Assembly (NCBI RefSeq): GCF_011393025.1
Contig: NZ_JAAOEO010000026.1
Span: 1-48,352 of the forward strand
DNA from: Neobacillus terrae
GTDB lineage: Bacteria > Bacillota > Bacilli > Bacillales > Cytobacillaceae
Reading direction: 5' to 3'
Length of the DNA: 48,352 nt
Shown: piece by piece, positions 30,735 through 38,746 of the stretch
How positions within the stretch are numbered: position 1 is the first letter of the stretch
How the letters are laid out: the number at the start of each line of letters is the position of its first letter
The notes under the pieces: model-generated
The model's database searches: none
Told to the model about the DNA's origin: nothing
What the model saw: the letters and a program-made list of their open reading frames with translations, nothing else
Program-made: the position numbers and the translations under genes

Positions 30735-31673
30735 ATGGGATTTAAAAGAAAAAAAATTGCTGTCATTGGCGCCGGTTTTACCGGTGCCACAACTGCTTTG
30801 ATGCTGGCACAGAAAGAATTAGGGGATGTGGTCTTACTTGATATGCCAAATCAGACAAACCCAACCCTGGGAAAGGCCCTGGATTTGCTCGAAACAAGCC
30901 CAATTCAAAAATTCCACGCGAACATAACCGGGACTTCGGATTATACAGATATTCGCAATGCTGACTTGGTGATTATTACTGCAGGTGTAGCCAGGAAACC
31001 GGGAATGAGCCGTGATGATTTGGTGGCAATAAACGCTGGAATTATTAAAGAAGTATCAGAAAATATACGGAATTATGCCCCTGACAGTTTTGTCATTGTA
31101 CTAAGCAATCCTGTTGATGCGATGACCTACGTATGTTTTAAAACTACTGGATTCCCTAAAAATCGTGTCTTTGGACAATCGGGTGTACTGGACACTGCAA
31201 GGTTTAACACGTTTGTCGCTCAAGAATTAAATGTTTCAGTTGAAGATGTAACCGGGTTCGTATTAGGCGGGCATGGGGATGATATGGTTCCTTTGGTAAG
31301 ATACTCTTATGCGGGAGGTATTCCACTAGAAAAGTTGATTCCTAAAGATCGATTGGAAGCGATTGTGGAACGAACACGCAAAGGAGGGGGAGAAATAGTT
31401 AACCTTCTTGGAAGTGGAAGTGCTTATTATGCACCTGCTGCATCTATTGTTCAAATGGCTGAGGCCCTCCTTAAAGACAAAAAAAGAATACTCCCTGCTG
31501 TTGCCTACTTGGAAGGAGAATATGGATATAAAAATCTTTATCTCGGCATACCTACTGTAATTGGAGGAGAAGGGGTCGAAAAGATTTTCGAAATTCCTTT
31601 AAGCAAGCAGGAAAAGCAGAAATTAGATAAGTCTGCTGAATCAGTACGAAATGTAATGCAGATTCTGACTTAG
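30735..31673 (+). CDS. Malate dehydrogenase-type NAD oxidoreductase (LDH/MDH family)
   Basis: The protein has 312 residues, 12 bases after the permease, with AGGAGAG before the ATG. The NAD-binding glycine motif is GAGFTG, followed by Asp in LLDM (NAD preference). The substrate loop ITAGVARKPGMSRDDL is of malate dehydrogenase type rather than lactate dehydrogenase, and the catalytic site shows LGGHGDDMVPL (Asp-His pair). It converts malate and oxaloacetate with NAD(H). The normal mdh is usually with citrate-cycle genes, so this may be a dedicated paralog that helps re-oxidise NADH from EutE or feed oxaloacetate. A strong terminator follows. Confidence 0.8.
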   Translation: MGFKRKKIAVIGAGFTGATTALMLAQKELGDVVLLDMPNQTNPTLGKALDLLETSPIQKFHANITGTSDYTDIRNADLVIITAGVARKPGMSRDDLVAINAGIIKEVSENIRNYAPDSFVIVLSNPVDAMTYVCFKTTGFPKNRVFGQSGVLDTARFNTFVAQELNVSVEDVTGFVLGGHGDDMVPLVRYSYAGGIPLEKLIPKDRLEAIVERTRKGGGEIVNLLGSGSAYYAPAASIVQMAEALLKDKKRILPAVAYLEGEYGYKNLYLGIPTVIGGEGVEKIFEIPLSKQEKQKLDKSAESVRNVMQILT

Positions 31674-31697
31674 ATCTTGATTGTATTTTTTACAGTT

Positions 31698-31727
31698 CCC
31701 TTGGACTAATGTCTGAGGGTTTTTTTT
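31698..31727 (+). terminator. Terminator of the eut/permease/mdh operon
   Basis: CCCTTGGAC-TAAT-GTCTGAGGG pairs with one mismatch and is followed by eight T's. It ends the cluster 22 bases after the mdh-like stop codon. Confidence 0.8.
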
Positions 31728-32328
31728 ACGTCATTCAAGCAATGCACTTCCTCATGAACATCTTCAAATATCTTTTATTTATATTTAAAGAACATGAGTA
31801 AAGGTATGATAGAGAAAACCAACTACATCTGATATTTGCTTATTTTAGTCATATTAAGGAAAGTTAAAATCAAAAGTATGATTTGACGACATACTTACAC
31901 CCATTTTACCGCACATCAAATGCACAAAAATTGCATAGACTTATTTTCTATAAGAGATGCCTCAAAACCCTCGATTTAACAGTATTCTATTAACTGTATG
32001 GTTTTTAATTTATCCCTATTTTTCTGCAACTTTATTTTGGGCCACTTCTTTTCGCGTCATCACCGATTTTGTAAAATTGCACATTAGCTGCATAAAATAT
32101 CTTTTATGGCATAGTTGTTTGTTCATTTTGTTTTTGCTCTGTCTTTGCATCTCGATACTTATATGTATTGTTAAGCTTTCCAGATAAGCTGGGACATTCT
32201 AAAGCGTTGTTTAGAAAATGGAGATAACTGAGATTCTTGAGATAACGGTTTCTAAAAACGAATCTTACTTGTATATAAATAGAAGTAAATGTACGTAAAC
32301 TCATGAATTTTTTGTAGGTTGTAAATTG
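31728..32328. other. Intergenic region with an integrase-tail relic, no intact gene
   Basis: No coding frame here has a ribosome site or recognisable product. The part at 31919-32041 matches the integrase tail at 7634-7785. In translation on the minus strand it gives KKWPKIKLQKNRDKLK, close to VKIKLKKNRDKIK of the left relic. The rest is AT-rich. Confidence 0.5.
31919..32041. repeat. Integrase-tail repeat, right copy
   Basis: This is the same-orientation partner of 7634-7785, with about 70-80% identity by eye over roughly 120 bases and one large gap. It marks the right border of the metabolic island. It may be the end of a second decayed integrase copy. Confidence 0.65.
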
Positions 32329-32388
32329 TTTACCAATATTGAGAGTTCAGGTTATAATGGAAGGTGTTAAATTTCGGTTCTCGAAATT
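32329..32388 (+). promoter_or_regulatory. Promoter and inverted repeat upstream of the MFS gene
   Basis: A -10 box TATAAT (32353-32358) has a weak -35 TTTACC (32329-32334) 18 bases upstream. Downstream of the start region lies AATTTCG-GTTCT-CGAAATT (32370-32388), an inverted repeat well placed to be a repressor operator or an RNA hairpin near the ribosome site. Confidence 0.45.
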
Positions 32389-32395
32389 TTGTTAG

Positions 32396-33667
32396 GTGTT
32401 GAGCAAGAAAAAAAAACTGTTTAGGGAAGGCGAGAGCAACTTGAATAATTCTATTGGAAAGAAACGGCTACAGCTTGCCTTGCTTTTAGGCTCACTTGGA
32501 ATTTTGGGGCCTTTTACAATCGATACCTATTTACCGTCTTTTCCTACCATTGTAAAAGAATTTCATACGACGGCTTCACTGGTGCAGATTAGTTTGACTT
32601 CCTGCTTATTGGGTCTTGGATTAGGGCAATTATTTATTGGTCCATTAAGTGACGTGAAGGGGCGCAAGAAGCCTTTATTGTTCTTCCTTTGCTTGTATAT
32701 CCTGGCATCTCTGGCTTGCTCAATTGCTCCCAATATCTATTTCCTTATTGCGTCACGATTTGTGCAAGGGTTCGCAGCGTCAGGCGGAATCGTCATATCA
32801 AGGGCAATCGTTAGGGATCTTTATAGCGGAAAGGAATTGACAAAGTTTTTTTCATTAATGGTGTTGGTAGGGAACCTCGGACCAATTCTTGCCCCCATTG
32901 CCGGAGGAGCAATCCTGGCTTTTAATGATTGGAATGGCGTTTTTATTGCACTGGCATGTATTGGAATTGCATTAACCTTTACCGTTTCATTTAAATTAAA
33001 AGAGACGCTGCCAACTGAAAAGCGGGTCCCTAGTAATTTGCCTCAAGTTCTGAGTAATTTTGGTATATTATTTAAAAATAAAGAGTTCATGGGCTATGCA
33101 TTTACTCAAGGGTTCATCACTGCCGGCATTTTTGCCTATGTTTCTGGTATTCCGTTTGTCTATCAGAATGTTTACGGTGTAACACCTCAACAATTTAGTC
33201 TTTTGTTTGGTGTCAATGGCTTGGCTTTGATTATTGGAAGTCAGTCGGTTGGCAGGTTAACAGACACCATTTCTGAAGGGACTTTTTTGAAAATAGGTCT
33301 AAGCCTTGCCAATGTAGCAGGTTTATGGCTATTAATTGCACTCTTATTAAAAGCCCCACTCATTGGGGTCGCTATCCCAGTTTTCTTCTTTATATGTTCC
33401 ATTAGTATAATTGGAACGACGTCTTTCACCTTGGCCATTCAGTCACAAGGACATATGGCGGGCAGTGCTTCTGCTTTATTAGGTTTATTGCCATTTGTAA
33501 TGGGCTCTCTAGCAGCGCCAATTGTGGGGATTGGAGGAGCATTCACAGGAGTTCCGATGGCAGCCGTCATTTTTGGCTCTAGCGTTTTGGCTTTCCTATG
33601 TTATTTTATCCTAGTAAGAAAAAACAAAACCCAGGAGACAATCCTGATGGTCAATCGGAAAGCATGA
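32396..33667 (+). CDS. Bcr/CflA-family MFS drug efflux transporter
   Basis: The protein has 423 residues from the GTG at 32396 (GTTAG upstream is weak; TTG at 32399 is an alternative). Twelve membrane helices are predicted. The Bcr/CflA group is recognised from GPFTIDTYLPSFPTIVKEF in helix 1, GLGLGQLFIGPLSDVKGRKKPLL (loop 2-3 motif) and RFVQGFAASGGIVISRAIVRD in helix 4-5. The family exports bicyclomycin, chloramphenicol or sulphonamides by proton antiport. The N-terminus carries about 20 extra basic residues. It is a single-gene unit. Confidence 0.85.
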   Translation: MLSKKKKLFREGESNLNNSIGKKRLQLALLLGSLGILGPFTIDTYLPSFPTIVKEFHTTASLVQISLTSCLLGLGLGQLFIGPLSDVKGRKKPLLFFLCLYILASLACSIAPNIYFLIASRFVQGFAASGGIVISRAIVRDLYSGKELTKFFSLMVLVGNLGPILAPIAGGAILAFNDWNGVFIALACIGIALTFTVSFKLKETLPTEKRVPSNLPQVLSNFGILFKNKEFMGYAFTQGFITAGIFAYVSGIPFVYQNVYGVTPQQFSLLFGVNGLALIIGSQSVGRLTDTISEGTFLKIGLSLANVAGLWLLIALLLKAPLIGVAIPVFFFICSISIIGTTSFTLAIQSQGHMAGSASALLGLLPFVMGSLAAPIVGIGGAFTGVPMAAVIFGSSVLAFLCYFILVRKNKTQETILMVNRKA

Positions 33668-33890
33668 AATTACACAACCCCAGGAACCTTCAAATACTAG
33701 TAGAAGGAAAAGCCAAAACACAGTAGACTGAGTATCCCTTCAAGCAGGTGTTGTCTACTGATTTGACCGTGTGCGTTAATATCGCAAGCGCGCTTTTGTG
33801 TGGGGGAGGAGAAATAAGAAAGAATGAAATGAAGAAATATTGTAAAAGAAAAATAAATAACCATATACATTCAGCTTATGGTCAGTTAGT
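33668..33890. other. Intergenic region with an 8-bp inverted repeat
   Basis: CAGTAGAC (33721-33728) and GTCTACTG (33753-33760) form a perfect stem with a 24-base loop and no U-tract. A short palindrome AAGCGCGCTT (about 33794) is followed by a few T's and may weakly terminate the MFS transcript. No coding frame was recognised. Confidence 0.4.
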
Positions 33891-33894
33891 ATGT

Positions 33895-33981
33895 TATAAT
33901 GTAAACGAACCTTTGAAGCTTTAAAATCTTTTTATATTACCTGTACCATCTCCCTACTCAAAACGCTGAGTAGGGTTTTTT
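33895..33981 (+). ncRNA. Candidate small RNA of about 75 nucleotides with orphan promoter and terminator
   Basis: TGTTATAAT (33892-33900) is an extended -10 promoter with no clear -35. Transcription would begin near 33907. The transcript ends in a perfect terminator: CCCTACTC (33952-33959) and GAGTAGGG (33968-33975) around AAAACGCT, then TTTTTT. No start codon with a ribosome site lies between them. It converges on the cold-shock gene, whose own terminator lies at 34007-34040. Confidence 0.45.
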
Positions 33982-34006
33982 ATTGTGTGTTTTTAAACAG
34001 ACACAT

Positions 34007-34040
34007 AAAAAAACAGGCTCTCTATAGAGAAAGCCTGTTT
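34007..34040 (-). terminator. Terminator of the cold-shock gene
   Basis: AACAGGCT-TTCTCTATAGAG-AGCCTGTT read on the minus strand is a long near-perfect hairpin followed by TTTTTTT. It lies about 18 bases past the csp stop codon and may work in both directions. Confidence 0.85.
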
Positions 34041-34057
34041 GTATAATTCATTTAAGA

Positions 34058-34258
34058 TTAAGCTTTTTGAACGTTAGCTGCTTGAGCTCCACGAGCACCT
34101 TGCTCAACGTCAAACGTTACTTTTTGACCTTCGTCTAAAGATTTGAAGCCTTCGCTTTGGATTGCAGAGAAGTGTACGAATACATCGTCTCCATTTTCAC
34201 GCTCGATAAAACCAAAACCTTTTTCTGCATTAAACCATTTAACTGTACCTTGTTCCAT
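34058..34258 (-). CDS. csp: Cold shock protein (CspA/CspB family)
   Basis: The protein has 66 residues, the standard size. RNP1 is KGFGFIE and RNP2 is VFVHFSAI, on the five-stranded OB fold that binds single-stranded RNA and DNA. AGGAGGC lies 7-8 bases before the ATG. The 5' untranslated leader from the promoter at 34380-34408 is about 114 bases, as is typical of cold-inducible csp genes whose leader folding changes with temperature. It is intact, a CspB/CspC/CspD-type paralog that cannot be separated further here. Confidence 0.95.
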   Translation of the reverse strand: MEQGTVKWFNAEKGFGFIERENGDDVFVHFSAIQSEGFKSLDEGQKVTFDVEQGARGAQAANVQKA

Positions 34259-34379
34259 TTTTGTTGCCTCCTAGTGCGTTATCACACAATGTATTACTAT
34301 CCTTGCCCAAAGTGATTTTCAAAGACGAAAAGTCGATCCTCATACAATCCTTTACACCGAACAAAAATAATTCTTCTTT

Positions 34380-34408
34380 ATAATAACAGGAAAAGGAAGA
34401 GATTGCAA
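34380..34408 (-). promoter_or_regulatory. Sigma-A promoter of the cold-shock gene
   Basis: On the minus strand TTGCAA (34403-34408) and TATTAT (34380-34385) are spaced by exactly 17 bases. Transcription should start near 34372, giving a leader of about 114 bases. Confidence 0.7.
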
Positions 34409-34478
34409 GTCTAACCTGGCAGTATTTCTGTAATGAGTGATAATGGAGTATAAACAAAAGGCTTATAACCCTAGCTTC

Positions 34479-34504
34479 TGAAGAAAAGCAGTGCTTTTTT
34501 CTTA
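34479..34504 (+). terminator. Possible small hairpin terminator
   Basis: GAAGAAAAGC-AGT-GCTTTTTTC forms a stem with a very short loop followed by T-rich sequence. The surrounding 34409-34622 region has no recognised gene. Confidence 0.3.
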
Positions 34505-34622
34505 TGCGTCACTGATCAACATTTACTCTATCCCCTAACCAACGTTGAGAGAGGAAATTATATAAACTTCAGCTTTATAGGCTTGATTTTTCTACTGGAT
34601 AAAGCCATTGGAGTAAACCAAA

Positions 34623-34650
34623 TTGACATCAAAAACGTATTTTGTATAGT
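34623..34650 (+). promoter_or_regulatory. Strong sigma-A promoter before the marR relic
   Basis: A perfect TTGACA (34623-34628) and TATAGT (34645-34650) are spaced by 16 bases. It would drive the decayed marR-like gene at 34715. Confidence 0.65.
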
Positions 34651-34714
34651 AGGGTGCGGAGGTTATGATTGGAGTGAATCGAATGATTTCAAACTCTGAA
34701 TTCAAAATTTAGAT

Positions 34715-35115
34715 TTGATAGACCTTTTGAGCGAGCGTCATAATTTGGTGCGAAAAATCGCAGAGAAAGTATGGAACCAGCAAAGTGAGATTTATATTTC
34801 AAATTCTGAATGGTATATAATGGCCAGGATATATAAAAAGCGGCCTACGATTTCGTATGTAACAAAGAATGTAGAAATTTCTAGCCAAGCGATACATAAG
34901 TTTATTAAAAACATTTCCGCAAAAGGATTAGTTGAAATTCAAAATGTAGAAAATAATAAGAAATAAAAGTGTATCCAGTTAACAGCTTTAGGTGAAGCGT
35001 GCACGAAAAGAACGAGGCGCTTAAAGCCGAGCTTGAGAATAAAATTGCAGAAAATATAGGTATTGAGCAAGTCGAAATTCTTAAAGATCTTTTAAAGTTA
35101 GATTGGGGAATCTAG
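34715..35115 (+). pseudogene. MarR-family regulator, decayed
   Basis: The TTG at 34715 opens a frame with a winged-helix region (ISYVTKNVEISSQAIHKFIKNISAKGLVEIQN in parts) that matches the MarR DNA-binding domain. It meets an in-frame TAA at 34964-34966. The same frame continues (KCIQLTALGEACTK), and after a one-base shift near 35005-35015 the coding resumes as NEALKAELENKIAENIGIEQ to the TAG at 35113-35115. One stop plus one frameshift make it a pseudogene. MarR genes of this kind often sit next to an MFS efflux gene, and an MFS relic lies at 35723. Confidence 0.7.
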
Positions 35116-35125
35116 CTATTAGTGA

Positions 35126-35170
35126 AAAGCGCCCACTTTGTCAGCATGCTGGACAATATGGGCGCTTTTT
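35126..35170 (+). terminator. Terminator after the marR relic
   Basis: AAGCGCCCA pairs with TGGGCGCTT, and TTGTC with GGACAA inside, followed by TTTT. It is 10 bases after the pseudogene stop, so it is an old genuine terminator. Confidence 0.75.
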
Positions 35171-35213
35171 ACTATGTAAAAAATAATAATGATCAATAAA
35201 GCATGGATAAAAG

Positions 35214-35715
35214 TTATTTCATCTTCTGGATCTGCTTTAAGACCATTTCATTAATGTCTTCCCAAGTAATGTTCAAGGACATAGCCATTTCTTTAAAAAG
35301 GAAATTTGGGGCCGTGTCCAAAAGTTTCCGATCTTGTTCGTACAGTTTTCTTCCATTAAGGTCTGCATCCAATTTTTTCTCAGCAGCGTATTTACAACCT
35401 TAACGATTTCCTTCCGATTACCTGTATTAACAATATTGTTATACAGAGAGTATCGAATGTTTGACTTGTCATTCCACTTTATACCCGGAACTTTAAAGGA
35501 TTCGAGTAATTCTTGCGCTTCCTTTTTTTTAGAAGATCCAACATGATGACTTTATCATTCTTGACAGGAATGCTAATCGTTAAATGCTTACTGTTTTCTA
35601 CAGGGTGCAGTACGTAATACATTATTGTGCTGCCTGAAATGGTTTTTTCGCATATATCATCAATTTTACAAATACCATGTGCGGAATAAATGATCAAATC
35701 TCCAATGTTATACAC
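35214..35715 (-). pseudogene. CarD/CdnL-family transcription factor, decayed
   Basis: The GTG at 35713-35715 starts YNIGDLIIYSAHGICKIDDI, the RNA-polymerase-interacting N-terminal Tudor-like domain of CarD/CdnL proteins. The frame slips at about 35525 in a T-run (KKRKR/AQELLESF), continues as FKVPGIKWNDKSNIRYSLYN..., then slips again near 35370 (LLRK...LDADLNGRKLYEQDRKLLDTA) and ends EMVLKQIQKMK at the TAA at 35214-35216. Restored, it would have about 165 residues with a helical C-terminal domain, the family norm. Homopolymer errors in assembly are a possible cause. Confidence 0.65.
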
Positions 35716-35722
35716 ACATCAT

Positions 35723-35899
35723 CGCCCCCTGGCAGTTATGGTTTCCATTTTATTAGCGAACCAGAATAGCTACTTAGCAACTCATGGGGTTGAACCAACA
35801 ATGGCGGCAGCAGCTAGTTTCTCAGTTGTATTCACGATCAGTTTCGTTTTAGCACTGGTGAATATTGCCCTATCATTCTTCATTAAAAAGCCAAAGTAA
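35723..35899 (+). pseudogene. C-terminal fragment of a DHA2-type MFS multidrug transporter
   Basis: Only the last 58 residues remain: VMVSILLANQNSYLATHG, a loop, then SVVFTISFVLALVNIALSFF and FIKKPK. This is the last membrane helix region of 14-helix EmrB/QacA-type transporters. The upstream part is missing and the carD relic abuts it. It is likely the partner of the marR relic. Confidence 0.6.
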
Positions 35900-35950
35900 T
35901 CCATACACTTTATTTGGCTAATGGGGAGTTAAATAGGGATAATAAAACAA

Positions 35951-35985
35951 AAGCAGGAACCATGTAAATGGTTCCTGCTTTTTCT
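35951..35985 (+). terminator. Terminator of the MFS relic
   Basis: AAGCAGGAACCAT-GTAA-ATGGTTCCTGCTT is a perfect 13-bp stem with a four-base loop, followed by TTTCTT. Confidence 0.9.
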
Positions 35986-36100
35986 TATAAAGCGGAATAA
36001 TGGGGATAGAATGTGTATAAAAGGGGGATTGCTAATTACAATATATATTAACTTCCTTTATTAGGATTGTTAATAGCAGTTAAAAAATTTTAAGTCCCAT

Positions 36101-36472
36101 TTATCTAATAGAAGAAGGACCCACTAACGATTCGGGTTTCGTACCCATGATTAATAAACTGATTTTGGCGTAACCAGTATTTCTAAAATCAGAAAAAATC
36201 TGTTTCAATACTTGGAAGTGTTGATCGTCTTTTAATTTTTGTATTTCTTTTTTATATAATCTTAGAACAGAGCCATACACAAATTTCGGGGCATCTTGGC
36301 CAGGATTCTCATTCATAATTAAACATCCCATGTAATGATATTTAAATTGGAATGCACGTGTAAGATTAACGGTATCCAAAAGTTTTTCAAAAAGGTTAGG
36401 AAAGTCTTTTTTTAACTTCTCAATAGCTTCTTTTGTTGCTTTTAATTCATCAATACTAGATAAAGTTATCAT
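36101..36472 (-). CDS. Hypothetical protein, 123 residues
   Basis: GGGGAGG lies 8 bases before the ATG, so the start is good. The sequence is soluble and mixed, with Lys-rich helices (ELKATKEAIEKLKKDFPNLF in part) and a central NLTRAFQFKYHYMGCLIMNEN segment; no motif was recognised. It follows the thioesterase gene by 15 bases on the same strand, so the two are probably one operon. A ligand- or RNA-binding role is not supported by any visible signature. Confidence 0.6.
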   Translation of the reverse strand: MITLSSIDELKATKEAIEKLKKDFPNLFEKLLDTVNLTRAFQFKYHYMGCLIMNENPGQDAPKFVYGSVLRLYKKEIQKLKDDQHFQVLKQIFSDFRNTGYAKISLLIMGTKPESLVGPSSIR

Positions 36473-36487
36473 AAATTTTTCCTCCCC

Positions 36488-37006
36488 TTATTTGTCCCAT
36501 GGTTTTTCCAATGAAATATACGCAGCTAATTCTTTACTTTTTTGCCTTCTCAGTTTGCGCATTTCGGCTCTATCTTTACCTGTATTGTAGAGGAATTTTT
36601 CTTCTTCTGTTTCTGGTATGATACCTGGAACTTCTACAGGACGCTTATTTTCATCTAAGGCTACAAAAGTCAAAAATGCAGTAGCTGCGATTCTGCGCTC
36701 GCCATTCAGCATATCCTCGGCGATAACTTTACAAAAAATTTCCATTGAAGTTTTTCCTGTATATGTTACGAACGATTCCACACATACTGAATCCGTTTGA
36801 TGAATAGGGCATAAGAAATCGATTGAATCAGTAGAGGCAGTTACACATTCCTTAACTCTGGAATGCCTGCGGGCTGATAAAGTTGCAGCATCATCTAATT
36901 TTTGCATTAAAATGCCGCCAAACAATGTATTATAGTTATTTAAATCGCAAGATAATACTTGAGCAGTATTAACAATGCGGCTTTCTTTTACTTTTTTTGC
37001 ATTCAT
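36488..37006 (-). CDS. Acyl-CoA thioesterase, hotdog fold (YkhA/BFIT type)
   Basis: I chose the ATG at 37006 (MNAKKVKES), because GAAAGGAAG lies 6 bases upstream; the ATG at 37024 precedes that site. The protein has about 172 residues. The hotdog signature is NYNTLFGGILMQKLDDAA (the Asn/Asp active-site helix) followed by ASTDSIDFLCPIHQTD and the strand FVTYTGKTSMEIFCKV. The family hydrolyses long- or short-chain acyl-CoA, probably as a hexamer. It is first in a two-gene unit with the hypothetical protein. Confidence 0.85.
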   Translation of the reverse strand: MNAKKVKESRIVNTAQVLSCDLNNYNTLFGGILMQKLDDAATLSARRHSRVKECVTASTDSIDFLCPIHQTDSVCVESFVTYTGKTSMEIFCKVIAEDMLNGERRIAATAFLTFVALDENKRPVEVPGIIPETEEEKFLYNTGKDRAEMRKLRRQKSKELAAYISLEKPWDK

Positions 37007-37192
37007 TTGGTTGCTTCCTTTCATGATTGGATTCTAGTATGTAATTACTATATCCATAGTGTTAAAAGGGTTTTCTTAAGTCATTCTACGCCGCATTATT
37101 CGTTTAGTAAAATGGTTATATTTCATCTTCGGTATAGCTTTTGGCTATGTAAATGCTTCCATATATTCTGCGCGTTTATATTTTGAGGAATG

Positions 37193-37221
37193 AAAAAAAC
37201 GGTTCTCTAAACAGAACCGTT
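37193..37221 (-). terminator. Terminator of the lysR gene
   Basis: On the minus strand AACGGTTCT-GTTTAG-AGAACCGTT is a perfect 9-bp stem followed by TTTTTTTC. It lies about 50 bases after the LysR stop. Confidence 0.85.
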
Positions 37222-37271
37222 CGGTAAAAACAAAGCTATTAAAATTTAAGAAAATACTATTCGGAGATTAA

Positions 37272-38168
37272 TTAATCTTCTTGATAAATTTTTGAAAGCC
37301 GCTCTATAGTGAAATGAAGCCATTCTTTTGCTGCAAAGGACATATACTGGTTCTTGCCCCAAATAATCGCTAACTTCCAACTGATTGATGGGTTTACGAC
37401 TTTGACTGACCTTACATTTTTATTTAGATTATGGCAAACACTTTCCGGTAAAAGTGAAACTCCGAGCTTGGATGCAACCATTTCCTCAATAAAAGACTGT
37501 TGGGAACTTTCTGATATAATGTGGGGAGTAAAGCCTGCACTGTTACACGAATAAACGATTCGGTCGTTTAGTACAAAGTCCTTATTAAACAAAATAAATG
37601 ATTCATTTGCCAATTCAGCTAAATTGACTTCCTCTCTTTCTGCTAAGGGGTGTGAAGGATGAATGATGAGCTTTAGATCTTCTTCCATAAAAGAGAAATG
37701 ATCAAAGATTTCGTTTTTAGTTGGAAGAACAATCACACCAACATCAAGAGAATTGTTGCCCACATCTTCTTCTATCTTTTTTGAACCGTCTTCGACTAAT
37801 TGAAAAGTAATCCCAGGGTACTTTTCGTGATACTCACCAACAATTTCCAAGAAAGTATGCGCATTAAATATTGGTGGCAAACCAATACGAATATGCCCTT
37901 TTTTAAGTCCTGTAAGGTTGTCTAATTCTGTTTCTAAATTTTTAAATGCTTTATCAATTAATTTTGCTTGCTCCAAAATAATTTTACCGGCATCGGTGAG
38001 GGTTAATTGCTTACGAGAGCGTTCAAAAAGTTCAATTCCTAATTCAGTTTCAAGTCTTTTAATCATTTTACTTATGCTTGGTTGAGTGATAAACAAGTTA
38101 TCCGCCGCACGGGAAAAACTATTAAAATTTGAAACCTCAATAAAGTATTGTAAATGTTTGATATCCAA
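37272..38168 (-). CDS. LysR-family transcriptional regulator
   Basis: I chose the TTG at 38168 (MDIKHLQYFIEV), with CAGGTG about 6 bases before it; a GTG at 38177 lacks a site. The protein has about 298 residues. The N-terminal winged helix-turn-helix is typical (FSRAADNLFITQPSISKMIKRLE). The C-terminal effector-binding domain has two alpha/beta halves (GHIRIGLPPIFN, SLDVGVIVL). It is of the CynR/CidR-like LTTR type; the inducer is unknown. No divergent target gene is intact within the next 500 bases. Confidence 0.85.
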   Translation of the reverse strand: MDIKHLQYFIEVSNFNSFSRAADNLFITQPSISKMIKRLETELGIELFERSRKQLTLTDAGKIILEQAKLIDKAFKNLETELDNLTGLKKGHIRIGLPPIFNAHTFLEIVGEYHEKYPGITFQLVEDGSKKIEEDVGNNSLDVGVIVLPTKNEIFDHFSFMEEDLKLIIHPSHPLAEREEVNLAELANESFILFNKDFVLNDRIVYSCNSAGFTPHIISESSQQSFIEEMVASKLGVSLLPESVCHNLNKNVRSVKVVNPSISWKLAIIWGKNQYMSFAAKEWLHFTIERLSKIYQED

Positions 38169-38177
38169 TATGTACAC

Positions 38178-38710
38178 CTGCTTGTAATCAATTTGTAGGG
38201 ATAAAAACCAGAAGGATATATTTATAAGGTATCATAAATTTCTACAATTTATTATTAAACCAAAACTTTTCAAGTAACAAAAAAGACAAAAGCTAACTTA
38301 TTAAATCTTCGGGTTCGGTAGAACATTAAGACTATTGTGAAGCGACAAAGAATAGTGAATGATATAAGGGAGAGAAAGTCTAGGGTGTTATATAGCTTAA
38401 TGGTGACGAATAAATTTGTATTTGTTCATTTTAGTTCCATACTACCTGATAAGGTAAGGATTCCAAACGACCTCCATACCTTAAACAAGGACAAAATGTT
38501 TTTTCAATTTAGTTTCTAATCAAGATTTAGGAAACCCATAGTTAGTTTGCACAAAAATGCAATATTATCTCTGATTAGAATCGAAACAATGAGAAGCTTT
38601 TGCTTAGTTTCCTCTCCTCAATCTGCCTCTAACGCTATTCTTATATTGAGCCAGAATTTAAAGTATACAGGGAAGGGAAGGGGGGAAAATCACTCCTTAG
38701 ATCATATTAA
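38178..38710. other. Intergenic region upstream of lysR, no gene seen
   Basis: Open frames here on the plus strand lack ribosome sites and family motifs, and are not called. The region should contain the minus-strand lysR promoter. A divergently transcribed target gene, normal for LysR regulators, appears to be absent or lost. Confidence 0.4.
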
Positions 38711-38746
38711 AAAGTCCTTGGTAGCTCTAAGTTACCAAGGACTTTT
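38711..38746. terminator. Bidirectional terminator hairpin
   Basis: AAAGTCCTTGGTA and TTACCAAGGACTTT form a perfect 13-bp stem with flanking A- and T-runs on both strands. It overlaps the end of the MFS fragment at 38732-39013. The same core (CCTTGGTAAC/GTTATCAAGG) appears in the terminator at 41760-41792. Confidence 0.8.

Noticed and set aside
35203..35546. Two plus-strand frames across the carD relic
   Set aside because: They are mirrors of the decayed minus-strand coding sequence, which has clear family motifs.
38337..38519. Plus-strand frame upstream of lysR
   Set aside because: No ribosome binding site and no recognisable family; composition looks random.
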